From: Dendrophyllia cribrosa
Lineage: Eukaryota; Cnidaria; Anthozoa; Scleractinia; Dendrophylliidae
Direction: 5' to 3'
NCBI GenBank assembly: GCA_024195265.1
Contig: JAJLRJ010000006.1
Location: forward strand, 12,899,139 to 12,963,138
Length of the DNA stretch: 64,000 nucleotides
Shown here: piece after piece, positions 37,401 to 42,144 of the stretch
Position numbering within the stretch: position 1 is the first letter of the stretch
Layout of the letters: each line of letters begins with the position of its first letter
Translations under genes and position numbers: made by a program
The notes under the pieces: model-generated
Databases searched by the model: none
Told to the model about the DNA's origin: nothing
Seen by the model: the letters and a program-made list of their open reading frames with translations, nothing else

Positions 37401-39420
37401 GACTGGCGGGAAATTTGCCCGTGAAAATGTCGCAGTCAGTCAGCTGATTGAATAGATGATTATACATACCCATGTGCGCCATGAAAGCCACCAGAGCGTA
37501 GAATAAATCCTTCGGGTCAAAGGTTTTATTCAGTGCTGACTTTGTCGGTGTAATCCGTTGAAATTTTCTGTGAATTTTGGTCATCCTTCGCTTTGTTTGG
37601 ACTAATTATAGTATGTAATTATTGAAGTAAATGTGAGTGGTTTTTTAACCGATAAACTGTTGGTAAGAAAGCGAATAAAGCATTTTAATCTGTGCACATG
37701 TGCCAAACCGTGAAACTCTCCCTTTAAACATGACATGAAAAGAGCTAAAAATTGTGTGGAATACTAAGTTCAACAAGCTCTTTCATTTTTTGAGGTCAAT
37801 TTGCATTCTCTACGTAAATTCGTATGTTAATGAAACAAAATTTAAACAATGACTTCAGTAAAGATAGATGGATGGACGGACCGACAGACGGACGAACGGA
37901 CGGACGGACGTACAGACAGATAGATACTTTATTAGGCACAGAATTCATAAAGCTGGCACTTATTTACAATGAAGCTGTGCATCTGAAGTTAATCTATACA
38001 AATTAATAATAGTATAAATTAAGAACAATAATAGTAATTACAAACAGGTGTAAGTAAACCTATAAAATTAAAAACACGAAAATTAAAAGTAATACTAAAT
38101 TACAAATAAGTTATAATACATAACGTATTACTAAAATCTAAATGTGTCTGACCAATAGTTGGTATAAAATGACCTAACTAAACTAGAGCACTTCGTAATA
38201 ACATTTAGTCTTATTACACCAAATTGAAAAAACGTTGTCAGGTAAAAAGCATAAACCATGAACGATGCGACCCAAAGGTTTACTGGGAATTTGGAAAAAT
38301 TAATCTTCGTCTGTGACAGAATACTCATTATATTAACACAGGATGCATAAATCATACTTTAAAATGTCTCAAACGAAGAAAACATCTTGATATATTACTA
38401 AGCTTGCCAATGCTGCTTACCCAGAATCTTATTCGATCTCATCGTTCATGATTTATGCTTTTCGGCAATGGTCAACGTTTCTTCAATTAGGGTAGTGATT
38501 CCAGTAAGACACAAAAAATATTCATAAACATAAATGATAACTGCATGTTTTTCTTCATTTTTTTAACGACATTTATAAAATTAGATCCCTAAAGGGGCAG
38601 TGTCGCGGAGATTTTAACCTTTTTTGTTCAAAACTATGCTACAATACCTTTACTTAACTACAAAATAATACTAAAAAACCAAGAGAAGGAGACAAGCCAA
38701 TTCCTGAAAGTGAAAAAAATCATGGCATGTTCTAGCCCATTTTGAGAACTTGAAGTTGTAATTCATTCAGACCAAATCCGTTTATAACTAGATACACTTA
38801 TAAGCAGCACATTATCCTCAATAGGAAAAAAGATGGCGACTGGTACATTTACCCATAATTCTTAGCGCACAAAAACCTTAACAACGTTCATAAAAATGTA
38901 AAGAAAAGTTATAAAATCTTCAAACCTAGTCTACACATTGTCCTTAGTACTGGAACAAATATTGTAAAAATTTGGCTTTCTTTGTGCCTTATGTGCTGTG
39001 TTAGGTCCGCAAGGTATTGTGGTAAAATGAACAACCGCCATCTTTTTTCTTACGGTGGATTATCATAGCAAAGGTAGCATCTTCGTCCTCAGTTATTTTA
39101 GGACCCTAAGTGTTGGTCCCGACGAGGATTGAGCCCGCGACCTTCCGATCAGCGGACAAGCGCTCTACCAACTAAGCTAACCCTATGATACGGAGAGTGA
39201 TCATCATTTGATTATGACAAATTCAAACCTTTCTTCTGCAGTCAAGGCGGAAGACCTGCCGTTAACTTCATCCCTTCCAGACGGATTAGACAATGTGGCG
39301 GCGGGAACACAGTCTGCTACAGACGGTAGCAATCCCCGACAAGATAAAAAGAGGCTCTCCATTCGCTGGCGGAACAAACTGGCCAGCCTGAACGCCGCCC
39401 CTAATGCTGACAGCGATTAA
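4860..39420 (+). CDS. RALGAPA1/2-like: Ral GTPase-activating protein subunit alpha, C-terminal half (24 exons)
   Basis: The exons are joined across 4860-39420: 3,123 nt, 1,040 residues plus stop. Every donor and acceptor phase matches. The protein is the catalytic alpha subunit of the heterodimeric RalGAP complex, which stimulates GTP hydrolysis by RalA/RalB and is inhibited by Akt phosphorylation in mammals (family knowledge). Remembered vertebrate landmarks occur in order: a helical scaffold (about 1-420); the block ending NHMGHYPLG (about 420-428); the RETHKIAL segment (about 701); and a Rap/Ran-GAP domain (about 742-895) with [11 protein letters not shown], whose Asn (about residue 800) is the catalytic asparagine thumb of Rap1GAP and TSC2. 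The segment after residue 900 and the basic tail ([11 protein letters not shown]) are weakly conserved. Vertebrate proteins are about 2,000 residues, so roughly the N-terminal half lies upstream of 4860. Nearly every large intron carries transposons. One intron uses a GC donor. Fragment and family are firm; alpha1 versus alpha2 is not assigned. Confidence 0.95.
5348..5393. repeat. Poly-C tract
   Basis: About 46 bp of cytosine broken by two adenines. It is one of several long C or G runs in RALGAPA introns. Confidence 0.95.
6105..6252. mobile_element. ~148-bp MITE
   Basis: The arms read AGATTTCCGTATAACCCCAT and continue to ACATTA, reverse-complemented at about 6222-6250. No coding sequence and no clear target duplication. 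Confidence 0.75.
6497..6740. repeat. Dispersed repeat with (TA)n and poly-T
   Basis: It contains (TA)n at about 6623-6653, a T run, then GCGCGGCTTAGCTCCCGAGG. The last ~70 bp reappear reverse-complemented at about 51355-51425, so this is a dispersed family. Ends uncertain. Confidence 0.5.
6913..7667. mobile_element. 755-bp non-autonomous DNA transposon with a 9-bp target duplication
   Basis: The termini are GGCTTATGGTACTTTGCG and its reverse complement. The ~120-bp inverted ends consist of tandem copies (three left, two right) of a unit with TGGTACTTTGCGAAACGAAA. A perfect 9-bp duplication, CCTCCTGCA, flanks it at 6904-6912 and 7668-7676. The interior has a diverged repeated phrase, CGAGTGAATAAATCGAG (7216 and 7431 areas), and no transposase. 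A 9-bp duplication suits Mutator-like elements; the class is inferred. Confidence 0.88.
8676..8837 (+). CDS. RALGAPA1/2-like: RALGAPA exon 2 (residues 34-87)
   Basis: The acceptor is ATTCAG|G and the donor CAG|GTCAGT, phase 0 to 0. It encodes the [16 protein letters not shown] and [10 protein letters not shown] helices conserved in the family. Confidence 0.92.
9365..9437. repeat. Perfect 73-bp palindrome
   Basis: Two 36-bp arms (CATACGCTTTTGGTTGCAGA, continuing to CCATAAT) match without mismatch around a single T at 9401. It lies in the RALGAPA intron before exon 3. Confidence 0.95.
9551..9676 (+). CDS. RALGAPA1/2-like: RALGAPA exon 3 (residues 88-129)
   Basis: The acceptor is TTTCAG|G and the donor GAG|GTAACC, phase 0 to 0. 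It encodes a helical segment with [17 protein letters not shown]. Confidence 0.92.
9726..9850 (+). mobile_element. tRNA-derived SINE head
   Basis: It has an A-box-like GGCGCAGTGGTGTAGTCG and, ~45 bp later, a B-box-like GGCAGTTCAAGACC at tRNA spacing. No intact cloverleaf was found, so I call it a SINE, not a tRNA gene. Confidence 0.65.
10083..10577. mobile_element. ~495-bp MITE
   Basis: The left end TACCATAAAAATCGGCATAT and the reverse complement of the right end (TACCGTAAAAA, then ATAAGCCGCAC) form imperfect terminal inverted repeats. No coding sequence was seen. Confidence 0.55.
10600..10734 (+). CDS. RALGAPA1/2-like: RALGAPA exon 4 (residues 130-174)
   Basis: The acceptor is TTGCAG|C and the donor AAG|GTTAAT, phase 0 to 0. 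The product [20 protein letters not shown] fits the scaffold. A MITE ends only about 20 bp before the acceptor. Confidence 0.9.
10792..10974. mobile_element. TTAA-flanked MITE, family A copy 1
   Basis: TTAA is at 10792-10795 and 10971-10974. The ends resemble TTAACYCTTTMACTYCCA in inverted orientation (GGGAGTGAAAGGGTTAA on the right). The inside contains ACTCAAAAGTTAGAAC and a CAATGGTCACAC phrase that also forms the ~105-bp arrays. Confidence 0.8.
11040..11160. repeat. GGCCCGTTTACACAGGC-type MITE fragment
   Basis: GGCCCGTTTACACAGGCGAT near 11040 and GTGTGTAAACGGACAG near 11128 form short inverted ends around repeated GTGCAATTTTTGT. Boundaries uncertain. Confidence 0.45.
11349..11407 (+). CDS. 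RALGAPA1/2-like: RALGAPA exon 5 (residues 175-194)
   Basis: A 59-nt exon with acceptor AAACAG|G and donor AAG|GTTTGT, ending in phase 2. It encodes [19 protein letters not shown]. Confidence 0.9.
11548..11656 (+). CDS. RALGAPA1/2-like: RALGAPA exon 6 (residues 194-230)
   Basis: The acceptor is TTTTAG|G and the donor ACT|GTAAGT; it completes the split Arg codon and ends in phase 0. [11 protein letters not shown] matches the vertebrate NALGLFICEEL block. Confidence 0.93.
11780..11995 (-). repeat. ~105-bp tandem repeat, two diverged units
   Basis: Two or so units in inverse orientation to the 27-kb array: TTAACTTTTGAGTCTG twice, with ACCATT(T)CAAAT and AGCAGTACTTTC between them. Confidence 0.7.
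12023..12766. mobile_element. 744-bp DNA transposon fossil
   Basis: Inverted ends ACAGTAAAAACC(T/C), followed by variants of AAGTA and AAGAACCTGTTTAGCCTA. Repeated GGTTCTTA motifs lie near both ends. A 94-codon minus-strand open frame (12310-12594) inside matches nothing I recognise. The region near 12617-12660 shares TCTGTGATTAC with the repeats at 15.6 and 44.1 kb. Confidence 0.65.
12918..13028 (+). CDS. RALGAPA1/2-like: RALGAPA exon 7 (residues 231-267)
   Basis: The acceptor is TTTCAG|T and the donor GAG|GTATGT, phase 0 to 0. It encodes a helical stretch with [15 protein letters not shown]. Confidence 0.92.
13215..13312. mobile_element. MITE copy of the GAAACACTC family
   Basis: It contains ACCCACTTCTCGGTGTTTG and GATGAAACACTC, shared with the better-preserved copies at 24.3 and 41.7 kb. 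Ends diverged. Confidence 0.55.
14484..14584. repeat. (ACTC)n microsatellite
   Basis: About 100 bp of ACTC repeats, ending in GCTC variants. Confidence 0.95.
14755..14835 (+). mobile_element. tRNA-derived SINE head
   Basis: It has an A-box-like TGGTCAAGCGG and a B-box-like GTGATTTCAAGTCC about 45 bp apart. The sequence after it is not tRNA-like. Confidence 0.6.
15193..15261 (+). CDS. RALGAPA1/2-like: RALGAPA exon 8 (residues 268-290)
   Basis: A 69-nt exon with acceptor GTACAG|G and donor AAG|GTAGGA, phase 0 to 0. It encodes [13 protein letters not shown]. Confidence 0.88.
15598..15795 (+). repeat. ~195-bp dispersed repeat, copy 1
   Basis: From ATCGCGTTCGAAGAACGC to CTGTGATTACTGCTAG, highly similar to 44058-44241. 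Internal CGCGTTCGAAGG-like inverted ends suggest a MITE. Confidence 0.75.
15890..16076 (+). mobile_element. Non-LTR retrotransposon 3' end with (GATT)n tail
   Basis: The sequence GGCCCCTCTGGATACTAGC, then AATAAAGTTTGATCG, then about ten GATT repeats. A polyadenylation-like signal followed by a tetranucleotide tail is typical of L2/CR1-type LINE 3' ends; the exact clade is inferred. Confidence 0.6.
16342..16428. repeat. Poly-C followed by (AC)n
   Basis: About 30 C, then about 56 bp of AC repeat, upstream of RALGAPA exon 9. Confidence 0.95.
16600..16716 (+). CDS. RALGAPA1/2-like: RALGAPA exon 9 (residues 291-329)
   Basis: The acceptor is TTTTAG|G and the donor CAG|GTGGGC, phase 0 to 0. The core [11 protein letters not shown] is a strongly conserved family block. 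A poly-C/(AC)n tract lies about 170 bp upstream. Confidence 0.95.
17197..17285. repeat. Hairpin with CRE and AP-1 motifs in both arms
   Basis: Two perfect 23-bp arms (17197-17219, 17263-17285) around a 43-bp loop. Each arm holds TGACGTCA and TGACTCA. It is probably a small MITE, and the motifs are textbook bZIP sites. Confidence 0.85.
17756..17945 (+). CDS. RALGAPA1/2-like: RALGAPA exon 10 (residues 330-393)
   Basis: The acceptor is TTGTAG|G and the donor AAG|GTAACA, ending in phase 1. It encodes a basic, low-complexity linker (KKRTKQLN, then an acidic end), likely surface-exposed and regulatory. Confidence 0.88.
18579..18870. mobile_element. ~290-bp MITE, CCAAT-rich family copy 1
   Basis: Left AGAGCGGGTTTCAATTGAGT and right (reverse) AGAGTGGTTTTTAATCGAGT. 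The interior has many CCAATCA/TGATTGG motifs. It is related to 30590-30853. Confidence 0.7.
18923..18990 (+). CDS. RALGAPA1/2-like: RALGAPA exon 11 (residues 393-415)
   Basis: The acceptor is TTGTAG|A and the donor GCA|GTAAGT; the phases match both neighbours. It encodes [18 protein letters not shown]. Confidence 0.88.
19077..19192. mobile_element. 116-bp MITE
   Basis: Perfect ends AAGGCCCACCTTCACCCAAA and its reverse complement at 19172-19192. Confidence 0.85.
19340..19735. repeat. Region with repeated GGACATTGTCCGACC phrases
   Basis: Variants of TGTCCGACCAATTTT occur at about 19380, 19403, 19690 and 19712, with a related phrase near 18390. It is probably a degraded repeat; boundaries unclear. 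Confidence 0.4.
20206..20360. mobile_element. 155-bp MITE with internal ATTGGGCA repeats
   Basis: Ends ACCTAATTCAAAAAAGGTTG and its near-perfect reverse complement. The interior is built of ATTGGGCATTGG-like steps on both strands. Confidence 0.75.
20576..20725 (+). CDS. RALGAPA1/2-like: RALGAPA exon 12 (residues 416-465)
   Basis: The acceptor GATAAG|G is weak (AAG with a poor pyrimidine tract). The donor is [22 protein letters not shown] is a diagnostic RALGAPA match, and IFNAPNVQ matches the vertebrate ESPNIQ region. Confidence 0.95.
21968..22019 (-). ncRNA. Hammerhead-ribozyme-like motif, left arm
   Basis: On the minus strand: helix I strand GATTCGCT, core CCGACGA, short stem-loop GGGCTAGCGCTC, core GAAAC, then GTC and the helix I partner AGC...GAATC. 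Penelope-like elements are known to carry minimal type I hammerheads. The canonical CUGAUGA is CCGACGA here, so activity is uncertain. Confidence 0.55.
22108..22734 (-). pseudogene. Penelope GIY-YIG endonuclease region, left arm
   Basis: A 208-codon open frame that keeps only the C-terminal part of a Penelope-like polyprotein. A Cys-rich motif ([13 protein letters not shown]) precedes the GIY-YIG core, seen as VIYCITC, then [12 protein letters not shown], then [10 protein letters not shown]. The first ATG is fortuitous, created by truncation. Relative to the other arm it reads LGYRF in place of LGDRF. Without RT it cannot retrotranspose by itself. Confidence 0.85.
22757..23342 (+). pseudogene. 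Penelope GIY-YIG endonuclease region, right arm
   Basis: The frame is open from 22757 to TAA at 23340-23342, with the same Cys-rich motif and GIY-YIG core (LGDRF intact). There is no initiating ATG in frame near the start because the 5' end is truncated. Few differences from the left arm point to simultaneous insertion or recent duplication. Confidence 0.85.
23431..23482 (+). ncRNA. Hammerhead-ribozyme-like motif, right arm
   Basis: The same motif as in the left arm, opposite orientation, 3' of the endonuclease frame. The core changes U4 to C, and helix III is almost absent, as described for Penelope hammerheads. Confidence 0.55.
23695..23795. mobile_element. ~100-bp MITE
   Basis: Arms ACAGGTAGCCCAAGCTCAC and GTGAGCTTGGGCTGCCTGTG, flanking an AT-rich centre. 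Confidence 0.7.
24030..24083 (+). CDS. RALGAPA1/2-like: RALGAPA exon 13 (residues 466-483)
   Basis: A 54-nt exon with acceptor TTTCAG|T and donor GAG|GTAAGA. It encodes [16 protein letters not shown], aligned with vertebrate FFVLNNTTLVS. Confidence 0.92.
24326..24477. mobile_element. MITE of the GAAACACTC family
   Basis: Inverted ends with GTGTTTCATCAGG on both sides and an internal GGCTGCGCCTCG-TTTTCAACCCA phrase. The best match is the inverse copy at 41685-41827. Confidence 0.75.
24617..24770 (+). CDS. RALGAPA1/2-like: RALGAPA exon 14 (residues 484-535)
   Basis: The acceptor is TTACAG|G and the donor AATG|GTAAGA, ending in phase 1. [20 protein letters not shown] matches the family's I(V)RDLSGKYSWD strand. 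Confidence 0.94.
25341..25392. repeat. 52-bp hairpin
   Basis: 23-bp arms (ATTTGGGTCGTCACGCAACG, continuing CTT, and its reverse complement with one mismatch) and a short loop. Possibly a relic MITE. Confidence 0.8.
25470..25998 (-). mobile_element. tRNA-derived SINE plus second body copy and AT-rich repeats
   Basis: On the minus strand, 25997-25921 has a tRNA-like head: GTAGCTCAGTCATAAAGCG as A box, GGGTTCGAATTCC as B box, and a paired 7-bp acceptor. The body (25845-25920) recurs without a head at 25470-25545. Between them lie tandem TTCGATAATTAAAATAATTT repeats. The anticodon arm is irregular, so it is not a functional tRNA. Confidence 0.7.
26675..26808 (+). CDS. RALGAPA1/2-like: RALGAPA exon 15 (residues 535-579), GC donor
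   Basis: The acceptor is CAAAAG|GA (AAG type). The phase joins exon 14 as a Gly codon. The exon ends DDRLDE directly before GCGAGT, a GC-AG intron. The vertebrate protein reads through VLDELLQYLG at this junction, which supports exact GAG|GC use. Confidence 0.82.
27209..27390 (+). CDS. RALGAPA1/2-like: RALGAPA exon 16 (residues 580-640)
   Basis: The acceptor is TTACAG|C and the donor CCAG|GTTTGC, ending in phase 2. It encodes [13 protein letters not shown] and [14 protein letters not shown], matching the vertebrate LLQYLG and NDVINAILKQ blocks. Confidence 0.94.
27475..28395 (+). repeat. ~105-bp tandem array in RALGAPA intron (about nine units)
   Basis: The phrase CATTTGAATGGTCACAC recurs nine times. 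The last six are spaced 106, 105, 106, 104 and 99 bp. Units also contain ACTCAAAAGTTAGAACCACC and AATAAACAGTACCACAGGAA. The same phrases occur in the family A MITEs. Confidence 0.9.
28508..28615 (+). CDS. RALGAPA1/2-like: RALGAPA exon 17 (residues 640-676)
   Basis: The acceptor is TTTCAG|T and the donor AAAAG|GTGAGG. It encodes [20 protein letters not shown], the helix before the LLKKN motif. Confidence 0.93.
29110..29225 (+). repeat. Dispersed repeat, copy 1
   Basis: It shares ACAATGGACCCTAG and GATACCCAGGTCCAATGAAA with 33375-33490. Confidence 0.65.
29356..29812 (+). mobile_element. 457-bp TTAA-flanked MITE, family B copy 1
   Basis: TTAA at 29356-29359 and 29809-29812; inverted ends GTAATGATCC(G/A)CA(C/T)AAG. 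An inverted relative lies at 47688-48130. Confidence 0.8.
30258..30329 (+). CDS. RALGAPA1/2-like: RALGAPA exon 18 (residues 676-700)
   Basis: A 72-nt exon with acceptor CTACAG|G and donor CTG|GTAAGA. It encodes [18 protein letters not shown], nearly identical to vertebrates. Confidence 0.96.
30590..30853. mobile_element. ~260-bp MITE, CCAAT-rich family copy 2
   Basis: ACGGTTTTCAATTGAGTATC on the left and (reverse) AGAGCGGTTTTTAGACGACT on the right. Shares its interior with 18579-18870. It ends about 45 bp before RALGAPA exon 19. Confidence 0.65.
30898..31021 (+). CDS. RALGAPA1/2-like: RALGAPA exon 19 (residues 700-741)
   Basis: The acceptor is TCTCAG|T and the donor [27 protein letters not shown] and [11 protein letters not shown] are signature family residues leading into the GAP domain. 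Confidence 0.97.
31449..31479. repeat. Poly-G tract
   Basis: About 31 G in a row, followed by GTACTCCCTATAATG-type repeat sequence. Confidence 0.95.
31660..31765 (+). repeat. ~31-bp tandem repeat
   Basis: About three copies of GGTATATGAAAGGGGTACCA-type units. Confidence 0.85.
32108..32266 (+). CDS. RALGAPA1/2-like: RALGAPA exon 20, start of Rap/Ran-GAP domain (residues 742-794)
   Basis: The acceptor is TGTCAG|G and the donor AAG|GTAAAA. It encodes [20 protein letters not shown] and [14 protein letters not shown], the conserved N-terminal part of the GAP fold. Confidence 0.97.
32371..32628 (+). repeat. ~18-bp degenerate minisatellite
   Basis: About fourteen diverged copies of GTTAATGCGACCACCCC between RALGAPA exons 20 and 21. 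Confidence 0.9.
32743..32901 (+). CDS. RALGAPA1/2-like: RALGAPA exon 21, catalytic core (residues 795-847)
   Basis: The acceptor is TGCCAG|G and the donor [29 protein letters not shown] carries the asparagine thumb (codon 32758-32760). [17 protein letters not shown] follows. The catalytic residue is intact, so the product is predicted to be active. Confidence 0.97.
32916..33084. mobile_element. 169-bp palindromic MITE
   Basis: Long near-perfect arms with ACCGATACGGCAGCCAT. It starts 14 bp after the exon 21 donor and shares its TAATAGA end with 2965-3135. Confidence 0.85.
33375..33490 (+). repeat. Dispersed repeat, copy 2
   Basis: Copy of the 29110-29225 repeat, same orientation. Confidence 0.65.
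33784..33980. mobile_element. Family A MITE, damaged copy
   Basis: The left end TTAACCCTGTCACTTCC is intact; the right end stops at CTCTTGGGAGTT without the final TTAA. Orientation opposite to the 10.8-kb copy. Confidence 0.7.
34034..34161 (+). CDS. RALGAPA1/2-like: RALGAPA exon 22 (residues 848-890)
   Basis: The acceptor is TGTAAG|G (AAG type) and the donor ATA|GTATCC. Missing this donor would run into an immediate TAG. It encodes [20 protein letters not shown] and TAINASRA, the end of the GAP domain. Confidence 0.95.
34627..34901 (+). CDS. RALGAPA1/2-like: RALGAPA exon 23 (residues 890-982)
   Basis: The acceptor is CACAAG|C and the first donor is TAG|GTGAGT, ending in phase 1. It encodes [18 protein letters not shown], then a Ser/Pro-rich tail. 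An 11-bp repeat of the donor (second GT at 34913) would add an in-frame TAG if used. Confidence 0.92.
35116..35385 (+). mobile_element. 270-bp MITE, twin copy 1
   Basis: Inverted ends ACAACCCTGGCCAATACT. Almost identical to 36755-37024; I noticed one substitution. No target duplication was recognised. Confidence 0.88.
36755..37024 (+). mobile_element. 270-bp MITE, twin copy 2
   Basis: Same length, orientation and sequence as copy 1, 1.64 kb downstream in the last RALGAPA intron. The intervening sequence is not duplicated. Confidence 0.88.
37112..37270. mobile_element. ~159-bp MITE
   Basis: Imperfect arms with TGGTTTGCA, CACGTGAC and GCGGCCATGTTGGTG (reverse CACCAACATGGCCGC). Confidence 0.8.
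37304..37727. mobile_element. TTAA-flanked MITE, family C
   Basis: TTAA at 37304-37307 and 37724-37727; inverted ends AGGGAG(G/A)GTTTCACGGTT and GCACATGTGC. Contains a 73-codon minus-strand frame of unknown meaning. Confidence 0.82.
37866..38400 (-). mobile_element. LINE 3' end with tetranucleotide tail (minus strand)
   Basis: On the minus strand GTGCCTAATAAAGTATC is followed by a tail of GTCC/GTCT repeats (37866-37922). The upstream part to about 38400 is AT-rich with no clear protein. Extent uncertain. Confidence 0.5.
39104..39185 (-). mobile_element. tRNA-derived SINE head (minus strand)
   Basis: TTAGCTTAGTTGGTAGAGCG as A box and GGTCGCGGGCTCAATCC as B box, ending GTCGGGACC. Lies 56 bp before RALGAPA exon 24. 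Confidence 0.75.
39242..39420 (+). CDS. RALGAPA1/2-like: RALGAPA terminal exon 24 (residues 982-1040, stop)
   Basis: The acceptor is CTGCAG|TC and the phase fits exon 23 exactly. It encodes a linker and a basic tail ([15 protein letters not shown]), then TAA. The stop lies inside a TTAA that is also the left target site of a MITE. The preceding 4.3-kb intron is the longest downstream intron. Confidence 0.85.
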
Positions 39421-39630
39421 CCCTTCAACTCCCAAGAGTGCCAAAAATCAAAATTCAAGAAAAATTCCAAATTTGATTTTGTAAAATATTGAAAAACAAA
39501 CGGTACCATGCAAAAGTACTGCTAAAGAGGTTTCATTTGCATGGTCGCACCCCAGGATTTCGTTGACAGACTCAAAAGTTAAAATTATATTACATGTTTC
39601 CATAATTGACTCTGGGAGTGAAAGGGTTAA
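39417..39630. mobile_element. Family A TTAA MITE overlapping the RALGAPA stop codon
   Basis: The left TTAA (39417-39420) contains the TAA stop at 39418-39420; the right TTAA is at 39627-39630. The ends are CCCTTCAACTCCCA and TGGGAGTGAAAGGG. The insertion therefore forms the start of the 3' UTR without changing the protein. Confidence 0.88.
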
Positions 39631-39646
39631 TATTATTGTGCTGTCG

Positions 39647-39740
39647 ATTAAAACCTTTATAAGCTAAGAGTGCATCGGCTCAATACAGGAACAAATTGTT
39701 AAAAATATAACACAGATTTTCAAAAATATTAAGAAATAAA
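39647..39740 (+). promoter_or_regulatory. Candidate RALGAPA polyadenylation signals
   Basis: ATTAAA at 39647-39652 and AATAAA at 39735-39740 are the first such hexamers after the MITE. Position only; no transcript evidence. Confidence 0.35.
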
Positions 39741-39754
39741 CAGCACCCCTAGGA

Positions 39755-40250
39755 AGAACTGCTCATTAAACGTCTTTTTCAATGGAAAGTACTTCTGAGT
39801 AGCTTCCATTTGAATGGCCACACTTTAGGATTTCATCCACAGACTCAAAAGTTAGAACCACCTTGTACAGCATAATAAACAGCACAACAGGAAAGTACTG
39901 CTCAGTAGCTTTCATTTGAATGACCACACTTCAGGATTTTTTTTTTTTTTTGCACAGACTCGAAAGTTAGAACCACCTTGTATAGCATAATAAACAGTAC
40001 TACAGGAAAGTACTGCTCAGTGGCTTTCGTTTGAATGGCTACACTGTAGGATTTTATCCATAGACTCAAAAGTTATAACCACCTTGTACAGCATAATAAA
40101 CAGCACCACGGGAAAGTACTGCTCAACAGCTTTCATTTGAATGGTCACACTACGATTTCATCCACAGAACCACTTTGCGTATAATAAACAGCACCACAGG
40201 AAATTATCACTTAATGTTACAGCATTTCAACCACAGACTCAAAAGATGGA
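39755..40250 (+). repeat. ~105-bp tandem array in RALGAPA 3' flank
   Basis: Four to five units of the same repeat as at 27475-28395 (TTTGAATG at about 39806, 39914, 40031, 40136), about 130 bp after a family A MITE. Confidence 0.88.
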
Positions 40251-41684
40251 GGAGGGAAAACGTTAAAGAAATATTGTTCAACCATCGGTGGTAATGGTTT
40301 TTCCACGCAAATTGTAAATACATGGTCTTGGACGTTTAATCTTGCCAAGTCAACAGAATCAGTGGCGGGTTTAAAGATAACAATTCTTTTCCAGAAGAGT
40401 TCGAAGTTTGAATGTTTTTTTTTAACGACTGTATGTTAGGTAAATGTGGCCTTTATGCTCACTTTTCATCAAGTAGAATTTCTGCCTGGGTTAAAGTTGA
40501 AACCCGATCGAACGCTTAATTTCATGTAATTATGTTCGGGAGGCTATCGGGCAGCTATCGGGCATCGAGGGCTATACAAAGTTTAAACAACCACCACGAA
40601 GACACCGATTATTTTTCTTCCGATTATCGAGACTATTCAGCTGACTTTATATAGACAATGAATAGAAATTTATACAAAAAAGCCACCCTCAAGTTGTGTC
40701 CATATTTTGGGCATTTCGTGTTTTGCGGATGACAAGTACGTTATACCCTGAGTCGCATGTGCAAAGCCATTTTATTGCACGTCATACATTTTGTGTAGCG
40801 ACGATCTTCCTACTGTTGCTGTCGTGGTTGCTAAAACTTCGTGTAACGTAAACCGCTTTATAATAATAATGGAACTTAGTTCATGTATTCAAGTTACAAA
40901 AAGTAAGTTTCTTGGTGTTGTGGAAGTTGCGATGACCAAAATGACGTGCAATAAAAGGTTCAAAAGACACTGAACAATACCAACACCACAGCACAATAGC
41001 TAACCAACAATGGTCTCTGCAACATCAAGAAACATACAAAGTAATGTAAGGGACTTTTTATCGACGAGGAAGCTTCAACACGGTGAATATTCATATTCAG
41101 TTTTCACCAAAAATCGAGGATGCAAGAAAACACGATTGTTCGGCGAATAAAAGCATTTTGTGAATTCTACTTGCTTTTTGCAGGTGAAATACGAGACGCG
41201 AAATATTTCTTGATTGTTTTTGGAAGTCAAGTGCAATTATTTGGTTTCATTTTTAAGGTAAACCGCAGCCTTTTGCTAGCGTTCTCATATAAAAGTGAAT
41301 TCGTAAAACAAAATATCTAAATTCATGTCTAATTCCAGATTGGTTGCACCATATTAACAGCGCTTTGCTAAGCAACTTTAGTTTCAGTGTTATAATTATT
41401 TTTTTTAGCTTGTCTAGCCGTGTAAGATTATTTTTACCTTTCAGTTTAACGAAAGGAATCTGCTTTGTAATAATTCCGTTTACCATAGAGTGTTTATATT
41501 TTATAAGAAAGACTTTGTATATATGAGTACCAAAGTAAATGATTTAAAAACATTCGCAAGTGTCATCGTAAATTATTGGACAAAATATCCCTATTCCTAA
41601 TCTAAGTGAAGTGCTCAATAAATGAGATTAACGACATCTTTATGTGTTTTTGTAACAATTTACTCCATTTCATGTAAAATAACA
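40251..41684. other. AT-rich intergenic stretch
   Basis: No gene, long palindrome or recognisable element. The open frames present are under 80 codons and have no family features. Confidence 0.5.
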
Positions 41685-41827
41685 AACACGAGGAAGAGTG
41701 TTTCACCAGAATTTCCAAACACCGAGAAGTGGGTTGAAAAAAACGAGGCGCAGCCGAGTTTTTTTTTTAACCGAGTTCGAGGTGTTTGTTTGCCTGATGA
41801 AACACTCTTGAGTGTTTGATAATTCTT
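41685..41827. mobile_element. MITE of the GAAACACTC family
   Basis: AAACACGAGGAAGAGTGTTT on the left, GATGAAACACTCTTGAGTG on the right, with internal ACGAGGCGCAGCCGAG. Inverse of the 24.3-kb copy. Confidence 0.75.
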
Positions 41828-42144
41828 CTCCAATTGATCATTAAGTATCATTAACACTGCTTAAAAGAAAAACTAGTTAATATAATAGCTGTGGTTACAC
41901 TACGCACTTTTGCTCTTGACAAACTTGACTTGTTGACAGTTCTCCGAGGGAAATTACCTAGGAAGTAAAGGATTTCTGGTTTCTGTAATCAACTGTTTTT
42001 CACGAGGTTGGGTGATTGGCCCTGCGCTCAACCTCCACTCTGGAGGATTGGTTTTTTTTTCGGGGTACCCTTCCCCAAGACGAGTTGCCTACTAGGGCTA
42101 GGCGTCTCGTCAACACGGGGCAGATTGGTTTTAAGGCGCCAACC

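Noticed and set aside
39104..39185. tRNA gene on the minus strand
   Set aside because: Good A and B boxes but no clean acceptor pairing or anticodon loop; called SINE head.
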